Assembly: GCA_035772735.1 (NCBI GenBank) | Contig: JASDFA010000016.1 | Location: 148,750,501-148,814,500 of the forward strand | DNA from: Datura wrightii | Lineage: Eukaryota > Streptophyta > Magnoliopsida > Solanales > Solanaceae | Direction of reading: 5' to 3' | DNA length: 64,000 nt | Part shown: positions 45,513 to 58,281 of the stretch, piece by piece | How the letters are laid out: the number at the start of each line of letters is the position of its first letter | Numbering within the stretch: position 1 is the stretch's first letter | Position numbers and translations under genes: made by a program | The notes under the pieces: generated by a model | What the model was told of the DNA's origin: nothing | Databases searched by the model: none | The model's input: only the letters and a program-made list of their open reading frames with translations

Positions 45513-45796
45513 GTGATGATCACGAGTGTATACCCAAAGAAGTTATGAACCCATAGGGAACACAAACCCTATTTATCCTTTAATATTGATTCAAAATCAA
45601 ATTTTTTATAATTGTTTTTATTATTGATTTTCTTTAGAAACCCCAATTTTTGAAGTCACTACCTCACAAGTTGACTTGCCAGCTATAATCTAGCTCTTCC
45701 ATATTCCCTGTTGGATCGACCCCAACCTCTAGTTGGGTTCTTTATTGACAACGTCCGCTCCATACTTCAGTAAGAGGTGTGGTTTGAGCGTTATCA
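45513..45796 (+). repeat. 3' LTR of element B, second part
   Basis: After the GTGAT target duplication (45513-45517) the sequence resumes the LTR (GATCACGAGTGTATACCC...) and runs to GCGTTATCA at 45796, matching 12347-12629 of the 5' LTR. Confidence 0.88.
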
Positions 45797-46789
45797 TGAC
45801 CTAGATGAGGACCCTCAGGACTTTTTGGACCAGCTATATCGGATCTTCAAGGTAATGCATGCCACGTCTGCGGAGTCGGTTGAGTTAGCGGTATTCCGAT
45901 TGCAGGTCATAAAAGTGTTATGGTACGAGAGTTAGGAGAGGTCCCGAGGTAGAGATGTTTCTCCTTCGACTTGGTCCAGCTTTTTAGAGGCCTTCTTGGA
46001 CCACTATTTATCACGAGAAATCAAATAGGCCCGAGTAGATCAGTTTCTGCATCTGGAGCAGGGTTCAATGAGTGTTCGGGAGTATGCTATGAGATTTGAC
46101 TCCCTAGCCTGATATGCACCAGCTTTTGTAGACACTATGCCAGCTAGGGTGCATTGGTTCATTATGGGGCTACTTCTAGAGTACGTGGAGTCTTGTGTTA
46201 CAGCTACTCTGCGGGAGGACATGGATATCGCCCATATTCAGGCATTTGCTTAGAGTATTGAGGGGATCCGACAATGACAGTGGGAGATAGAGAGGGCAAA
46301 TCAAGAGCAGCGCCACGGGCTAGACCTAGTGATACTCAGGCAGAGCTTTAGGGAGGACCTAGGCCATGACTATCAGGCAGACCATCCAGACCCCCACCTC
46401 TACAGCAGCAGCAGGGCGGTAGACTAGATCGTCGGGGACAGTCAGGATCTGGTGAGAGCTCATGGCCATCGGGTTTGCAGCAGTAGAGAGGGTTAGAGTA
46501 GAGTACATTCCCTGTGCCACCTTGCCCTATCTGCAAATGGACGTCATCTTGGGGCATGTAGGTATGGTTATACTACTTGTTACACTTGTGGACAAGAGGG
46601 TCACATGATGAGAGACTATCCAGCTAGAGGTTAGAGTGATTGGGCCTGATAGGACAACTCTTTAGTAGGGTCACGTGCCCCAGCATCTCCAGTAGGGAGT
46701 AGGCCCTCAGCTCCAGCCGGCAGAGGCTGGGGCAGGACAGGGGCATCAAGTTCTGGCTCCGGTCCAGATTACACATATGCCTTAACAGG
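45797..46789 (+). pseudogene. Element A gag, C-terminal part with zinc knuckle
   Basis: It resumes after element B with DEDPQDFLDQLYRIFKVM, SVREYAMRFDSLA and later CYTCGQEGHMMRDY near 46578-46620, a C-x2-C-x4-H-x4-C zinc knuckle whose last Cys has become Tyr. Frame changes and at least four stops interrupt it. Gag is the particle protein of the element. Confidence 0.72.
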
Positions 46790-47565
46790 GTGACAGGAGT
46801 TGGAGTCACGCCGGACGTTGTGACAGGTATGCTACACATTTGTTCTCATTCAGTTTATGTTTTAATAGACCCGGGTTCTACTTTATCTTATGTTACACCA
46901 TTAGTGGCCCAGAAGTTCCGTATAATGCCAGAATTGCTTCAACAACCCTTTTTAGTGTCCACACCCATCGGTGATTCTATTATAGCTAAAAAGATCTACC
47001 GAGGTTGCACAGTAGAGGTTGTTGGTTGCCAAACTTCGGCGGATTTAGTGGAACTAGAAATGATTGATTTTTATGCAATTATGGGTATGGATTAACTAGC
47101 ACCATGTTACGCTAATGTAGAATGGTGGACCAAGACTGTCTGGTTTCACTTTCTAGGGGAGGTAGTGCGAAAGTGTAAAGGCAATACAGCTATGCCAAAA
47201 GGTAAGTTTATATCCTATCTTCGGGAGAGAAATTTAATAGCAAAGGGTTGCATTTATCATATTGTCAGGGTTCAGGATGTTCACGCACAATCCCCGACTC
47301 TCCATTCTATTCCTGTGGTTAATGAATTTCCAGGTGTGTTTCCAGATGAACTTCCTGGTATTCCCCCAGAATGGGAAATGGATTTTTCTATCAACCTATT
47401 ACCAGGTACTCAGCCTATATCCATCCCTCCATATCGAATGGCTCTTACTAAGCTCAGAGAATTGGAGGAACAACTGAAAGATCTGCTAGATAAGGGCTTC
47501 ATCAAGCCGAGTACATCACCGTGGGGTCCGCCGATTTTGTTTGTAAGAAAGAAAGATGGATCCCT
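46790..47565 (+). pseudogene. Element A protease and start of RT
   Basis: 46790-47095 carries VLIDPGSTLSYVTP, the Tekay protease active site, and YAIMGMD before a stop. 47165-47565 holds VVNEFPGVFPDELPGIPPEW, the spacer before RT, and SPWGPPILFVRKKDGS, the RT N-terminus, where solo LTR H interrupts within TCCCT. Confidence 0.82.
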
Positions 47566-49195
47566 TGATGGAGGGCGTACTCACACACTTCATAGACATA
47601 TTTTGCCCATACTTTACTATGTTTTGAGAACAAATTATGTGTGTTTTCATGTGTTTATGTTATATATTTGTGAATATTGTCTAACACATGTGATTAGATG
47701 TTTTCAGGGCTAAAAAGGATGGATTTAAATGTATTTGAGGCTTATGGAATGAAGATGAAAAGAAGCTGAAGTCGTGGGCAAATGTTGAGTTTGGAAGATG
47801 CAGAAATGTGTACCTGATGGGTTGAGGGAACGACTCGTTACATTTGGTAATGAGTCATGAGGTCAGTGGTGAAAATGGTTAGAGATATTATTGACAAAGT
47901 AACCAGTGGAGATGATGAAATACATAACGAGTCACTAGTTGACTAAATGACTCATTGGCAGATCACTGGAACCAACCATAAGGCACACTGGAAATTTGAA
48001 GGAGTTAGACCACGAGGGGCCTAACGACTCGTGCCCATTCACAACGAGTCGTTAGGTGACCCGTTTCCACAACGGGCGACGCAGCATGGGAGACACAGCT
48101 TTGGCATGGGCGACGCGTAAGGCTCCCAAAACGGCAAAAATTGGCTTTACTACTTTAAATAGGAAAAGGAAAATTAAATCCCATGTCAAATTCATCGAGG
48201 AACAAGCAAAGCATAAATCTACTACTATAAATACCCCTTTATTTTCATGTAATAGCAATCAAGTTCTAAGTTTGAATGTCTTCAAGAGTTGAAGTTTTAA
48301 GTTTGAAATTAGAGTCTAAAGTTTTAGAGAACAATTAGAAGCCAAGTTTTAGACAAGTCTTAACACGTTTTGAAGACATACTTCTGCATTCGATTGTAAA
48401 GTTGTTCTTCTTTATTTTTGGAATAATCAGGTGAGTTTGTTCCTATCATCATTGTAAGTATTATTTGAGCTTTTGTATATGAATGCTATGAATTTACTTA
48501 TAAGTATGAAAGGCTAAAATCTCCACAACTAGGGTTGTGGGAACCATGACAAATTAACACACATAGGTAAAATACTTAGTGATTCTTGAACGGAGTTTAT
48601 GCATGTATTATTTCTTCCTTCATTTTAATTGATTTTTAACGGTTGCAAATGTTAGAACTTGTCTTATTCTTACTTACCGGACCAAGGGGGTAATGAATGG
48701 GAAAAGGGATTAACAACGGAATTTGAGGCTATCAACCCTCATCTAATAGCTTGACCTTGTTCGGGAATAGCTAATCCGATAAAAAAGGTAAGGGTTAGTA
48801 AACAATACACCCATAGATGGATCAAGTTGCATGGTGATAATCATCTAAATAGGGGACCAACCATTTAGGTGAAATTAACTTACCGATATTGCATGCTAAG
48901 CATCGAAATAGATCACTAGTATAAATACTCCTTGTGGTTATGAAGTCATGGGGAACACTTACCCTAGTTAATTGCATGAATTTGAAATCAACCTTCACTT
49001 TCTCTCAACGACATTGTTTGTTACTTTTCTAAAATTTCCCCCCTCTTAGGAAATAATTAACTGAAAAGTTTAAGCACTAGCGTTCTTCTACATCCTTCCA
49101 TATTTCCTATGGGGTCGACTCTAACCTCTAGTTGGATTATTTATTTACAACGTCCGCTTTATACTTTCGAAGGAGGTGTGGTTTGAGCATTATCA
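47566..49195 (+). mobile_element. Solo LTR H, Athila-like, inserted in A's RT
   Basis: 1630 bp, TGATGGAGGGC to TTTGAGCATTATCA, with perfect TSD TCCCT (47561-47565 / 49196-49200). The last 80 bp closely match the end of B's LTR (CCTCTAGTTGG, TTTACAACGTCC, GAGGTGTGGTTT), so it is a relative of B. The promoter TATAAATACCCC is near 48226. Upstream is a perfect 13-bp inverted repeat CCTAACGACTCGT (48020-48032) / ACGAGTCGTTAGG (48044-48056) and other ACGAGTC motifs. Confidence 0.9.
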
Positions 49196-49200
49196 TCCCT

Positions 49201-50369
49201 CCGCATGTGTATAGATTACCAACAGTTAAATAAGGTTACCATCAAGAATAAATACCCGCTTCCTAGGATAGATGACTTGTTTGATCAGTTGTAAGGGGAA
49301 TTGTATTTCTCTAAGATCGATTTAAGGTTAGGGTATCACCAGGTGCGGGTCTGGGAGAGAGATATTACAAAGACATCTTTCAGGACCAGGTACGGTCATT
49401 TTGAATTCCTGGTTATGTCCTTCGGGTTGACCAATGCCCCAGCAGTGTTCATGGATTTGAGGAACAGTATCTTCAGGACATATCTAGACTTGTTTGTGAT
49501 AGTATTCATTGATGACATTCTGGTGTATTCCTGCTCAGAAGAAGAACACCGAGATCATTTGCGAATAGTGCTCCAGATTCTTAGAGTTCACCAGTTATAT
49601 GCACATTTTCTAAATGCGAGTTCTGGTTGAATTCGGTAGCCTTTTTGGGTCATATTGTGTCGGATGCTGGTATTCAGGTAGATTCACAAAAGATTGAGGC
49701 AGTAAATACATGACCTAGACCTACAACTCCAACCGAGGTACTCAATTTCCTGGGGTTAGTAAGGTATTAAAGAAGATTTGTAGAGGGATTTTCTACTCTA
49801 TCAGCGCCTTTGACCAAGTTAACTCAGAAAGCAGCTAAATTTCATTGGACCACAGTGTGTGAACAGAGTTTTCAGGAGTTAAAAAATAGATTGACATCAG
49901 CACGCGTACTAGCTTTGCCGGAAGGTTTAGAGGGTTATGAAGTGTACTGTGATGCTTCGGGCGTTGGGTTTGGGTGTGTTCTGATGCAACATGGTAAGGT
50001 AATTGCTTATGCTTCAAGGCAACTGAGGAAACATGAAAAGAACTATCGCACTCACGACCTGGAGTTAGCGGTAGTAGTTCACGCCTTAAAAATCTTGAGA
50101 CACTACCTATATGGGGTGCACGTGGATATTTTTAATGATCATAAGAGCCTCCAATACATCTTTACACAGAAAAAGTTGAATCTGTGGAAGCATCACTAGT
50201 TAGAATTGTTGAAGGACTATGAGGTGAATATTTTATATCAACCAGGAAAGGCTAATATCGTAGCGGATGCTCTTAGTCGTAGATCAATGGGGAGTTTGGT
50301 GCATTTGATGCCCGAACAGCATGAGCTAGCCCGAGAATTGCACCAGTTAGCTAGCCTAACTGTTTGAAT
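49201..50369 (+). pseudogene. Element A reverse transcriptase and RNase H
   Basis: It continues directly from 47565 once H is removed. 49301-49630 has FSKIDLRLGYHQVRV (first Asp) and FIDDILVYS (active site). A break near 49625 is followed by 49810-50199 with YCDASGVGFGCVLMQ, HDLELAVVVHALK and FNDHKSLQYI, the RNase H triad. LSRRSMGSLVHL near 50272-50310 marks the end. Stops near 49292, 49629 and 50198 make it inactive. Confidence 0.85.
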
Positions 50370-51852
50370 AATGGACTTGGGAGATAGTAGGACAGTGATT
50401 CAGAAAACCGCAGTATCATTCCTAGTTGTAGAGGTAAAAGAGCGGCAGTATGAGGATCCTAACCTGGTACAGCTCAGAGATAAACTTCAGTGAGGTGAAG
50501 TACCAGATTTTGAGGTAACCAAAGATGGGGTTCTGAGATTTATCGGTCACCTTTGCATTCTAGATGTAGCAGGGCTCCGCCAGCAGATTATGGATGAGGT
50601 ACACTACTCTTGTTACTCTCTTCATTCTGGTTAGACAAAAATATACCATGAACATAAAAGACATTTACTGGTGGCCTGGAATGAAAAAGAGTGTAGCAGA
50701 ATTTGTGGCACAATGCCCTAATTGTCAGCAAGTAAAAGCGGAACATCAAAAACTCGACGGATTGACATAGGAGATAGCTGTGCCTATGTGGAAATGGAAG
50801 GTAATCAACATGCATTTTGTGACAGGATTACCCCATACCAGGCATAAATTTAATTCTACCCGGATGATTGTTGACACATTGACAAAGTCAGCTCATTTTC
50901 TTCCCGTCAAAACTGCCTTCTCTACTGAGGACTATGCTGAATTGTATATCAGAGAGATAGCCTGATTACGTGGTGTCCCAACATCTATCATTTCTGACAG
51001 GGGGGCACAATTCACAACTACATTCTGGCAGTCATTTCAGAAAGGCTTGGGAACACAAGTTAATCTGAGTACAAAATTCCATCCTCAGATAGATGGGCAG
51101 ACATAACATATAATTCAGACGCTCGAGGATATATTGCGAGTGTGTGTGTTAGACTTCGGGGGAAGTTGGGATGAGCATTTACCTCTTATTGAATTTGCTT
51201 ACAGCAACAGTTATCATTCGACAATAAAGATGGCACCGTATGAGGCCCTATATGAGAGGAAATGCAAGTCCCCATTTGGTTGGTCCGAAGTTGGAAATTA
51301 GAGTTAATTGGACCGTACATAATCCACCAATCAGAGGAGAAAGTAAAGCTTATCAGAGAGTGCTTGCTGACAACTCAGAGTTGCCAGAAATCTTACTCTA
51401 ATGTGTGGTGTAGAGACTTGGAATTTCAGTGTTGGTGACTGGGTATTTCCGAAAGTCTCGCCAATGAAGGGCGTAATGAGGTTTGGTAAAAAAGGCAAGC
51501 TCAGCCTTAGGTTTATTGGGCCATATCAGATCTTCCATAGAATAACCGAGTAGTGTACGAACTAGACTTGCCTCCAGAGTTAGAATCTGTTCACACAGTC
51601 TTTCATGTGTCAATGCTACGAAAGTGTATAAGGGATCCATCACGAGATGTACCAGTTGAGGACGTTCAAGTTACTAAGGAGCTAGCCTACGAAGAGAATC
51701 CAGTTGCCATATTAGATCGGCAAGTTCATAGGTTAAGGACTAAAGATGTAGCCTCTGTTAAGGTATTGTGGAGAAACAGGAATAAAGAAGAGATGACCTA
51801 GGAAGCTGAGGACGACATGAGATCCAGATATCCTTATTTGTTCCAGGATTAA
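50370..51852 (+). pseudogene. Element A integrase with chromodomain-like tail
   Basis: The zinc finger is near 50640-50735 (CPNCQQVKAEHQ). In the core the first catalytic Asp is replaced: the usual N-M-D-F reads N-M-H-F at about 50808-50819. The second Asp is kept (IISDRGAQFTT). The Glu position is a TAA near 51103. The C-terminal part (51553-51801) reads DLPPELESVHTVFHVSMLRK and then ILDRQVHRLRTKDVASVKVL, the chromodomain-like end of Tekay chromoviruses, which in this group directs integration to heterochromatin. It is inactive. Confidence 0.83.
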
Positions 51853-52115
51853 TCCAGATTATGCAGTTAAGGTAAAGTTGTAGTTCAACTGTTATTTTAT
51901 GATTCATGTTATCTATACTATTCGGTTGACTACCATTTTGTTGTAAAGTAGTTGCTATAGTGCCACGCGAGATACCTGTATTGGACTTTTCTGCATTTTA
52001 GATTTTTCAGATAGTCCATATTACAAGGGAGACTATGCCAAAAAAAATTTCAGAACATTAGTTAAAAGAGTTAACTTCTGTAAGTTGAAGTTGACATTTG
52101 AGGATGAATGTTCCT

Positions 52116-52127
52116 AAGGGGGGAGGA
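52116..52127 (+). promoter_or_regulatory. Polypurine tract of element A
   Basis: AAGGGGGGAGGA immediately precedes the 3' LTR. The preceding 260 bp after integrase (51853-52115) show no gene. Confidence 0.85.
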
Positions 52128-54225
52128 TGTTACACCACATAAGTTTCTATCATTTAGTCGGCATATTCTTACATAAGTTGAGGGTTTTAGAGTATGACGC
52201 ATACGAGAAAGGGCTAGGGGAAAGGACGTTCGAGCGTGGAATCAAGGTAGAGAGGGAGAAGGCTGGAGCAGCCTGCAACAGGGGCAACGTGTCATGAACT
52301 CCCTTCCTTTGTGTTGGGCGCCGTGACACGCCCGTAAATTGGCGCATTAGGGGTCGTTACACGGACCCCCTTCCACCGCCATAACATATATATAAAGCCC
52401 CTCTATTCATTTGAAATCAATTATCAACATAAGCCTTCATCCAGAGAGAGATACGATATTTTCAATCGTTTTTCGCCTGATTATGTTATCAAATACGGTC
52501 AGAATTCAAATTAACTTCAGGTATCGAGTTCTAAGCCTGCATGGAGCATTACTACGGAGTTATTTTCTCAAAATACGTATGGAAAATTGGAACCCCACCA
52601 CATAGAAGTTGTCAGAATTGCTCCTAATTGATTCCTATACGGCCGCAGGCTTTAGGTAAGTATTTCTCCCTTTTGAACTCTCAGGAAATTATACATTTGT
52701 GTCCATATTTTGCCAAGTAGAATTTTAGTTATTATTAGTATTAGAAGTTATCATTTTAAGCTGAATTTGGTATTAAAATTAGTCTCTTTCTCCCAATATT
52801 ATAGTTATATTTGGAAAGAGCTGTTGAATACAAATTAAAACTCGTCAGACAATCGGGAATCAACAACTAAGGTATGTTAAGGCGAATTCCTTTGGCAAGT
52901 TAGTTTCTAAAGCATTGCAATAAAAGTTTCAATCCAGTAAAGGAGCCAGAAGTATTGTTATTGTGATTAGCTGTTGCTGTTAGCTAAGACCAGTACTCTA
53001 TGTTTAGTTTGGGATTGACTTTGCCCTGTATAGCCTTCCATGACAAACCCCAGGGTTACTAGCTATGTTGTTGCCCACCAGAGGCTATATGACATTGCTC
53101 CAAGGAGTGATATGCTGACCCAAGGGACGATGATGAGGCCCAAGGACCTTATACAGTCCATTCCATGGCTGGACTGCCAATTCTATGTTGTATCAGCATC
53201 ACCCCCCATTGAGCCTGGTGCCCGGGGTGTAGTTATTAGGAGTCCACTAGACTCAGACACATCTACAGTTCAGGGGCTAAGTGGGCTTTGTTGTAGACCC
53301 AGGGGACCGGTAGATTTGTTATAGTTACTAGTTGACTCATTTTGACCTTGTTAGGGGTATATAGATTGAAGTGTGCTCTCTAGGGCTTACGGGGGCCTCA
53401 AGTGGGTTATGTTGTGTTGTTTTTACCTTCCGGCTTATGGGGGCCAGGTAAGGTTCTTGTTTGAACTATTTATTGATATATTAGACATACAGGAACTTAA
53501 GTAATTAAGGTATATCTCTATCTCTTCTACTCAGATTCTTTTAGTTTCATTTTAAGTCTATTGAGTGATTTTCAGTTACTGCCTTACATATTTGGTACAT
53601 GTTGTACTGACGCCCATCCTTGGGGTACTACATTACTTGCCTATAGGTGCGAATAGACGTGGATCAGGACCTTCCTAGCATTCATCCAGAATTAGCACTA
53701 CAGTCGTCTCCCTTCCTTCGGGGATAACAATTAGAAGGTTTACTCTTTTTGATTATACAGTATATGGGTAGGTTGGGGCCTGTCTCAACCATTATTCCAC
53801 TCCTAGAGGCTTGCAGATTTATAGATTCCCTGTGGTTAGTTTGTTGTTGGTCGTATGGAGCCTACATATGTTTTATTTCGTATGATGGTCATGTGGGGCC
53901 TTGTTGAGTTGTTAGATAGTGGCCTTGTCGGCTGTAGTATAGTTATAGTTACCTGATTTTCATTTCAGTTATAACTAGATAGCATGGTGGTCTTGTCGGC
54001 CCGCATAGGATCCCCTTTTATTGCTTGTTGTTGGTTAGCTATTTTCGCTTACAGGTGGCTACATGGCCTTATTGGCCGGAGGCTGTATTTACAGCCGAGA
54101 TATAGCTCGTTGTTTTCTTAAATTGAATTGCAGGCATGCACCAGATGTGCATAAGCCTAGCCAGGTCAATCAGATTCTAGTGTAGCACTAGGAACCAGCC
54201 ATGCCTCCCAAGGTGGGGCATGACA
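52128..54225 (+). repeat. 3' LTR of element A
   Basis: 2098 bp, TGTTACACC to GGGGCATGACA, then the TSD GGAGG (54226-54230). TATATATAAAGCCCC lies near 52386. The GC-rich upstream block (52285-52370) has decayed dyads such as CGTGTCATGAAC / GCCGTGACACG. This copy gives the empty-site sequence that defines solo LTR G. Confidence 0.9.
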
Positions 54226-54276
54226 GGAGGCTAATGTTCAACATTATTTATTTATAACGTATAATACCGATGGAGG
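54226..54276 (+). repeat. Single 46-bp minisatellite unit of T between A and I
   Basis: Between the target duplication of A (GGAGG, 54226-54230) and that of I (GGAGG, 54272-54276) lies exactly one 46-bp unit. The two insertions are therefore in the same place of neighbouring units. Confidence 0.9.
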
Positions 54277-55032
54277 TAATAACGTCCAAACTACACTCTT
54301 GTTTATGAGAGAGCGTACATGATCATTGTATTAAAAGAAATAACCCGACAAGTGTCGGGGTCGAATCCCATAGAGAATTGAATCGATAATCCAAGAGTTA
54401 TAAATTAATAGAGCGCATTGTTGTTTCACATTTGAAAAGTAAAATTGGGGGAAAAAGGAAAATAGCATCAAATTCAAATTCAAATTAACTGGAGGGAATT
54501 TCAGTTATTGCAATCACAAGTGAGATAGCTAGGGGTGTGCTATTGATTGGTAAAAAACTAAAATGGAAATTACTTCATTGACTTAGACTCAAATTTAACA
54601 TAGAAAATAGTGGATAAATCACATTCTCTCATTTTTCAATCATAAGAATGTTTATGCCTCGGATTTTCTCAAATCCCAAAGCCAAATTCAAGTTATTAAC
54701 CACAAAAGCTTGTGGAAGGATTAAGATATCTCCAGCCTTGACCTTGAATGGAGTGAAGATGTGAGTTTTGACTATCTCTAGATCAATCCCACACACCAAT
54801 TCTCCAAATCCTCACTATTATCTTCTCACCCAATTCTCACCTTTTTCTCTCAAGTAAAAGCAAGAAAAGGAAAGCAAAATTCATGTTTGCAACCATCAAT
54901 TTTCACAATTAGAACTTGGAGAAGATAATAAATCTATACTTGCTATAGGAATCCAAGAATAATTAATCAATACCCATTCAATATAACAAACCCACCATGC
55001 ACATACTCCTAGCTAATAAATTAGTTATGCAT

Positions 55033-55067
<35 letters not shown>

Positions 55068-55919
55068 ACCAAGAGGATTCACCTCACATTCATCATATTT
55101 GCTTCACAAATTTGCTTCACAAGAGCTTACAATAATGGTGGAATTCCCACAAAATTGGTTAAAGAACAAGAAGAAGAAAAGTAATTTTTAGCTCTTCAAT
55201 TTATGGTGAGAGAGAGTTCCACAAATTTCTATAGAAAGATGAATAATAGATGATTCCCTTAATGGTGTACAATGAGAGTGATGTAAATATTTGTATTTTC
55301 TTGTGTAAAACTTTCCACAAGTGCTCGTGGGGTTTCTAGGTACTTTGAGATCTTTACCGGATGCTTTTACCCCTCCTTGGGCAGCCTCACTTGCGAAACA
55401 CCGGCGTTTCGCCAGTGCTAATCTACGGAGCACTGATTACTCGCCGAAGGAAAACAGTGCTAGAGCAGGAGCAATTGGCGACTCACCGGCGATTCGCCGA
55501 TGCCAAGGCGCGTTTCACCAGTGGAAGTTGACCCAGTCAGCACCATACTGACGGTTGACCAGTGATTCGCCAGTGGCAGGCTTCCACGAGTCATTTGGAA
55601 GCAATTTTGAGGTATTGGATTTTGTGTTTCGCTTGTATTTTGCATGTACAAATCCGCGTTTTACCATTTCAAAGCATGTATTTAACACCTCTTTTTGAGT
55701 TTAAATCTTTCATTATCTTTGTCTCCTTTCCTTCAAATTAACTCATAAACTTTCATCTCGAATTTCATGCATTTTGCTCGATTTCATGCTTTCTCTACTC
55801 GAGTGAAGTACCTACAAACAATTAAAGAGAAATGGCATAAAATCCACCTTAATGAGTTTAAAACTAAACAAAAACTCATTTTTAAGAGCCTGATGAGTTG
55901 ATAAATTTCCAACTCATCA
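54277..55919 (-). repeat. 3' LTR of element I
   Basis: On plus TAATAACGTCC (mutated TG) to CCAACTCATCA. It holds a (GA)n microsatellite at 55036-55062, longer than in the right LTR, and a GC-rich dyad block at about 55375-55560. Confidence 0.87.
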
Positions 55920-58281
55920 AAGCCCCAAACTTGAACCCTTGCTTGTCCTCAAGTAATGCAATTCTTTTACAGTTAAGCAAATGGAACAATATGCTATATA
56001 TGAGTATGTGCACCAGGGATCATGTAAGGCATTCCTTCACAAAAAGACATTGCTAAAGCTTAAAGCATTATGAGAGTTGCACACAAAACAATCAAGCCTC
56101 AGGACAACCCAAAAATTATACACCGACTCAAGAAAAGAAAAGACTCAAACCATGTTGCACAAGCTTAAATAGGTAACCACAATCATTAAGCATATCATGC
56201 ATGCATTCCTTTCATTCAAATTAGGGGAATAGTTCATTAAAACAAGTTCAAGGGGCATCTCAATTCATTAATAATTTACATTCAAAGCTTGCCTTAAAGT
56301 GCGCTACACACTTGTCTCATTCACACCTCTCATTTGAAAACATTTTTAAAGCCTGTACTCAAGGAAGTGATGCCACTCACAAGAAGAGAGAACCCTAAAC
56401 ATTTTTAAGTATTTCACACATAGGGATTATAAGATAAGACAAATACACTCATTCTCATAAAAAAATTCAAGTGCATACAAATTGACCCATAGTCTTGCCC
56501 TTCATGTAACTCATCACTAATGTAGAGTTGTTGCTCCCAAAATCACTAAGACTTGTAGGATATCATGAAGGCTAGGGGTAAGGGTAGGACAAATGTTTAT
56601 CTTTAGTGACTAGAGCCTCCAAAATTTCTTTATAAACACTCGCAACATCCCATCACCTTATTGAGATCACTCCACCTTATTTTTCCTTGTTAATCATCTT
56701 TATCTCTTGTGTATGAAGATCCACCCTTATAACACCTATGAATTTCACATTTAGACTTATCTACACAAGTGATAACACCTTTTAACTATTCTTTCTCTTT
56801 TGATGATTCGAGGTCTTTCAACCCAGCATTTCATTCATCTCATCACAAATTTGGTGCTATCTCACATTGAAGCTCTCAAGTTTCCCCCTTCTCTTGCAAA
56901 CCCCCAAATTAAGACTTTTGCCTCATTTCACACTCATTTCCTTATATCTCCATTTCTTTGGCTTTAAGCCCCATTTTTCATTCATTTATCACTAGAAATT
57001 AGGGAGGATGGGTGCCAAAGAAGAGGATTAAAACGCGTTATTAGGCTTGTAATGTTGTTTCAAAGAAACGGTCCAAGACTCAATCATTGACTATCAAAGA
57101 TTGATATTCAAGGAGGTCATTTTGGGCGAAGTGACTATCAAAAGAAATCCTAAGATCATGATTTAAGTGCAGCCCCATCTAACATTTTTCCTTGAATCAC
57201 ATTTTGGGCAAGTTCTAGACAATCATGTATACATAAGAATTAAGCTAAAAGACTCACTGCACAAGTCATCACAATTCAAGGAGTTCGCATACTTTCTTTA
57301 TCACATTAAGAAAATAACTTTCTACAAGCTAGTTTATGAATCAAAAAGCCAAGCAAGAAATGTATAACCCATGAAAAAAGGGTGCCTATTTTCAAATTGA
57401 AGTGCCCCTCTTTTCTTTTCAAAACTCATGCACAATGCCAAGCAAGATACTTTTTTTGTTGTACCTCTTCAAACAAGTGCACAACATAATCAAAATGACT
57501 CTAGACTTGACATTTTCCACTAAGAAAGTCTCCTCACAATATATCATTGGGAAATACCACCCGGTTCGATAACAAAAAGAAAAGAAAAATAAATTGCTCC
57601 TTGAAAAAGAACCGTAGTATAAATAAAACCCTTGGAGTTTATTCAAAGACTACTATCTACAAAGGAGATACTAACTAGAAAATAATGATGATTTGGCCTT
57701 AAGAATGACATCACCCAACCTATCATAGGGCCATATCGTACATCACTTAATAAGTGGGTTACTCAGACTTCACCCCTTAACAAAAACAAAGCATTGTCCT
57801 CGATGCCTAAGGTTAAATAAAATGAAGTAGGAATGGGTGAAAGAACTCCCTGGTATGATGGAGGCATCCGTTTTACACACATTTTCAATGCTATTACTTT
57901 TTCTTCTTTCACTATTTATCACATTCCACACCTGTTCCACCCCTGTACAATCAAAGACAACATAAATGTAAAGTAAAACAAAATAAAAGGAAAAATAAAA
58001 ACAAATTGTAAAAGTACTTGGGTTGCCTCTCAAGAAGCGTCTTAGTTAATGTCGTGGCTCGATGACTTCAAGTTTCACCACTTTTCTCTCTACTTTGAGC
58101 TTTTAAAGAACATCCATAGTTTCTTATCCATTCATCTAGTTCGCTTGAGGGGTGGTGTTGTAAAAGTTAAGGTACCAAAAAATGGATGTTGTCTTTTTTG
58201 TTTCTTGGCCCTTGAAGGAGGGATGTACATTGACATTGTTGGCATAGCATACGTTAAGATGAAGCCACCTTGATCTTCCTC
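55920..58281 (-). other. 3' non-coding region of element I
   Basis: It begins with a G-rich tract (minus GTTTGGGGCT, 55921-55930). AT-rich with no supported gene; short open frames on both strands show no domain. Near 58021-58065 it contains GGTTGCCTCTCAAGAAGCG and GTCGTGGCTCGATGAC, resembling the conserved patch that follows integrase or its tail in C and F. Confidence 0.6.

Larger units (their letters stand above)
11070..45796 (+). mobile_element. Element B: Athila-like Ty3/gypsy retrotransposon inserted in A's gag
   Basis: The 5' LTR is 11070-12629. The 3' LTR is 17510-18832 plus 45518-45796, split by element C. A tRNA-Asp-type primer site follows the 5' LTR and a TTAAGTTGGGGGTGT purine tract precedes the 3' LTR. 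Internal coding lacks gag and protease, keeps decayed RT and RNase H, and a nearly intact integrase. No env-position ORF is present. Flanking pentamers CGAAC and TGACC match only 3 of 5, so the target duplication is eroded or was imperfect. Removing C gives about 8 kb. Confidence 0.86.
6798..54225 (+). mobile_element. Element A: Tekay-like (chromovirus) Ty3/gypsy retrotransposon, with nested insertions
   Basis: Long LTRs (5' at 6798-10482, 3' at 52128-54225) share ends and sequence, for example TTACACC at the start and GTGGGGC-TGAC at the end. A primer-binding site for initiator tRNA-Met follows the 5' LTR and a purine tract AAGGGGGGAGGA precedes the 3' LTR. Gag, protease, RT, RNase H, integrase and a chromodomain-like tail follow in the gypsy order. 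The TSD is AGAGG (6793-6797) / GGAGG (54226-54230). Inserts are solo LTR G, element B and solo LTR H. Without them it is about 9.5 kb. Integrase catalytic residues are mutated and stops are many. Confidence 0.9.
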
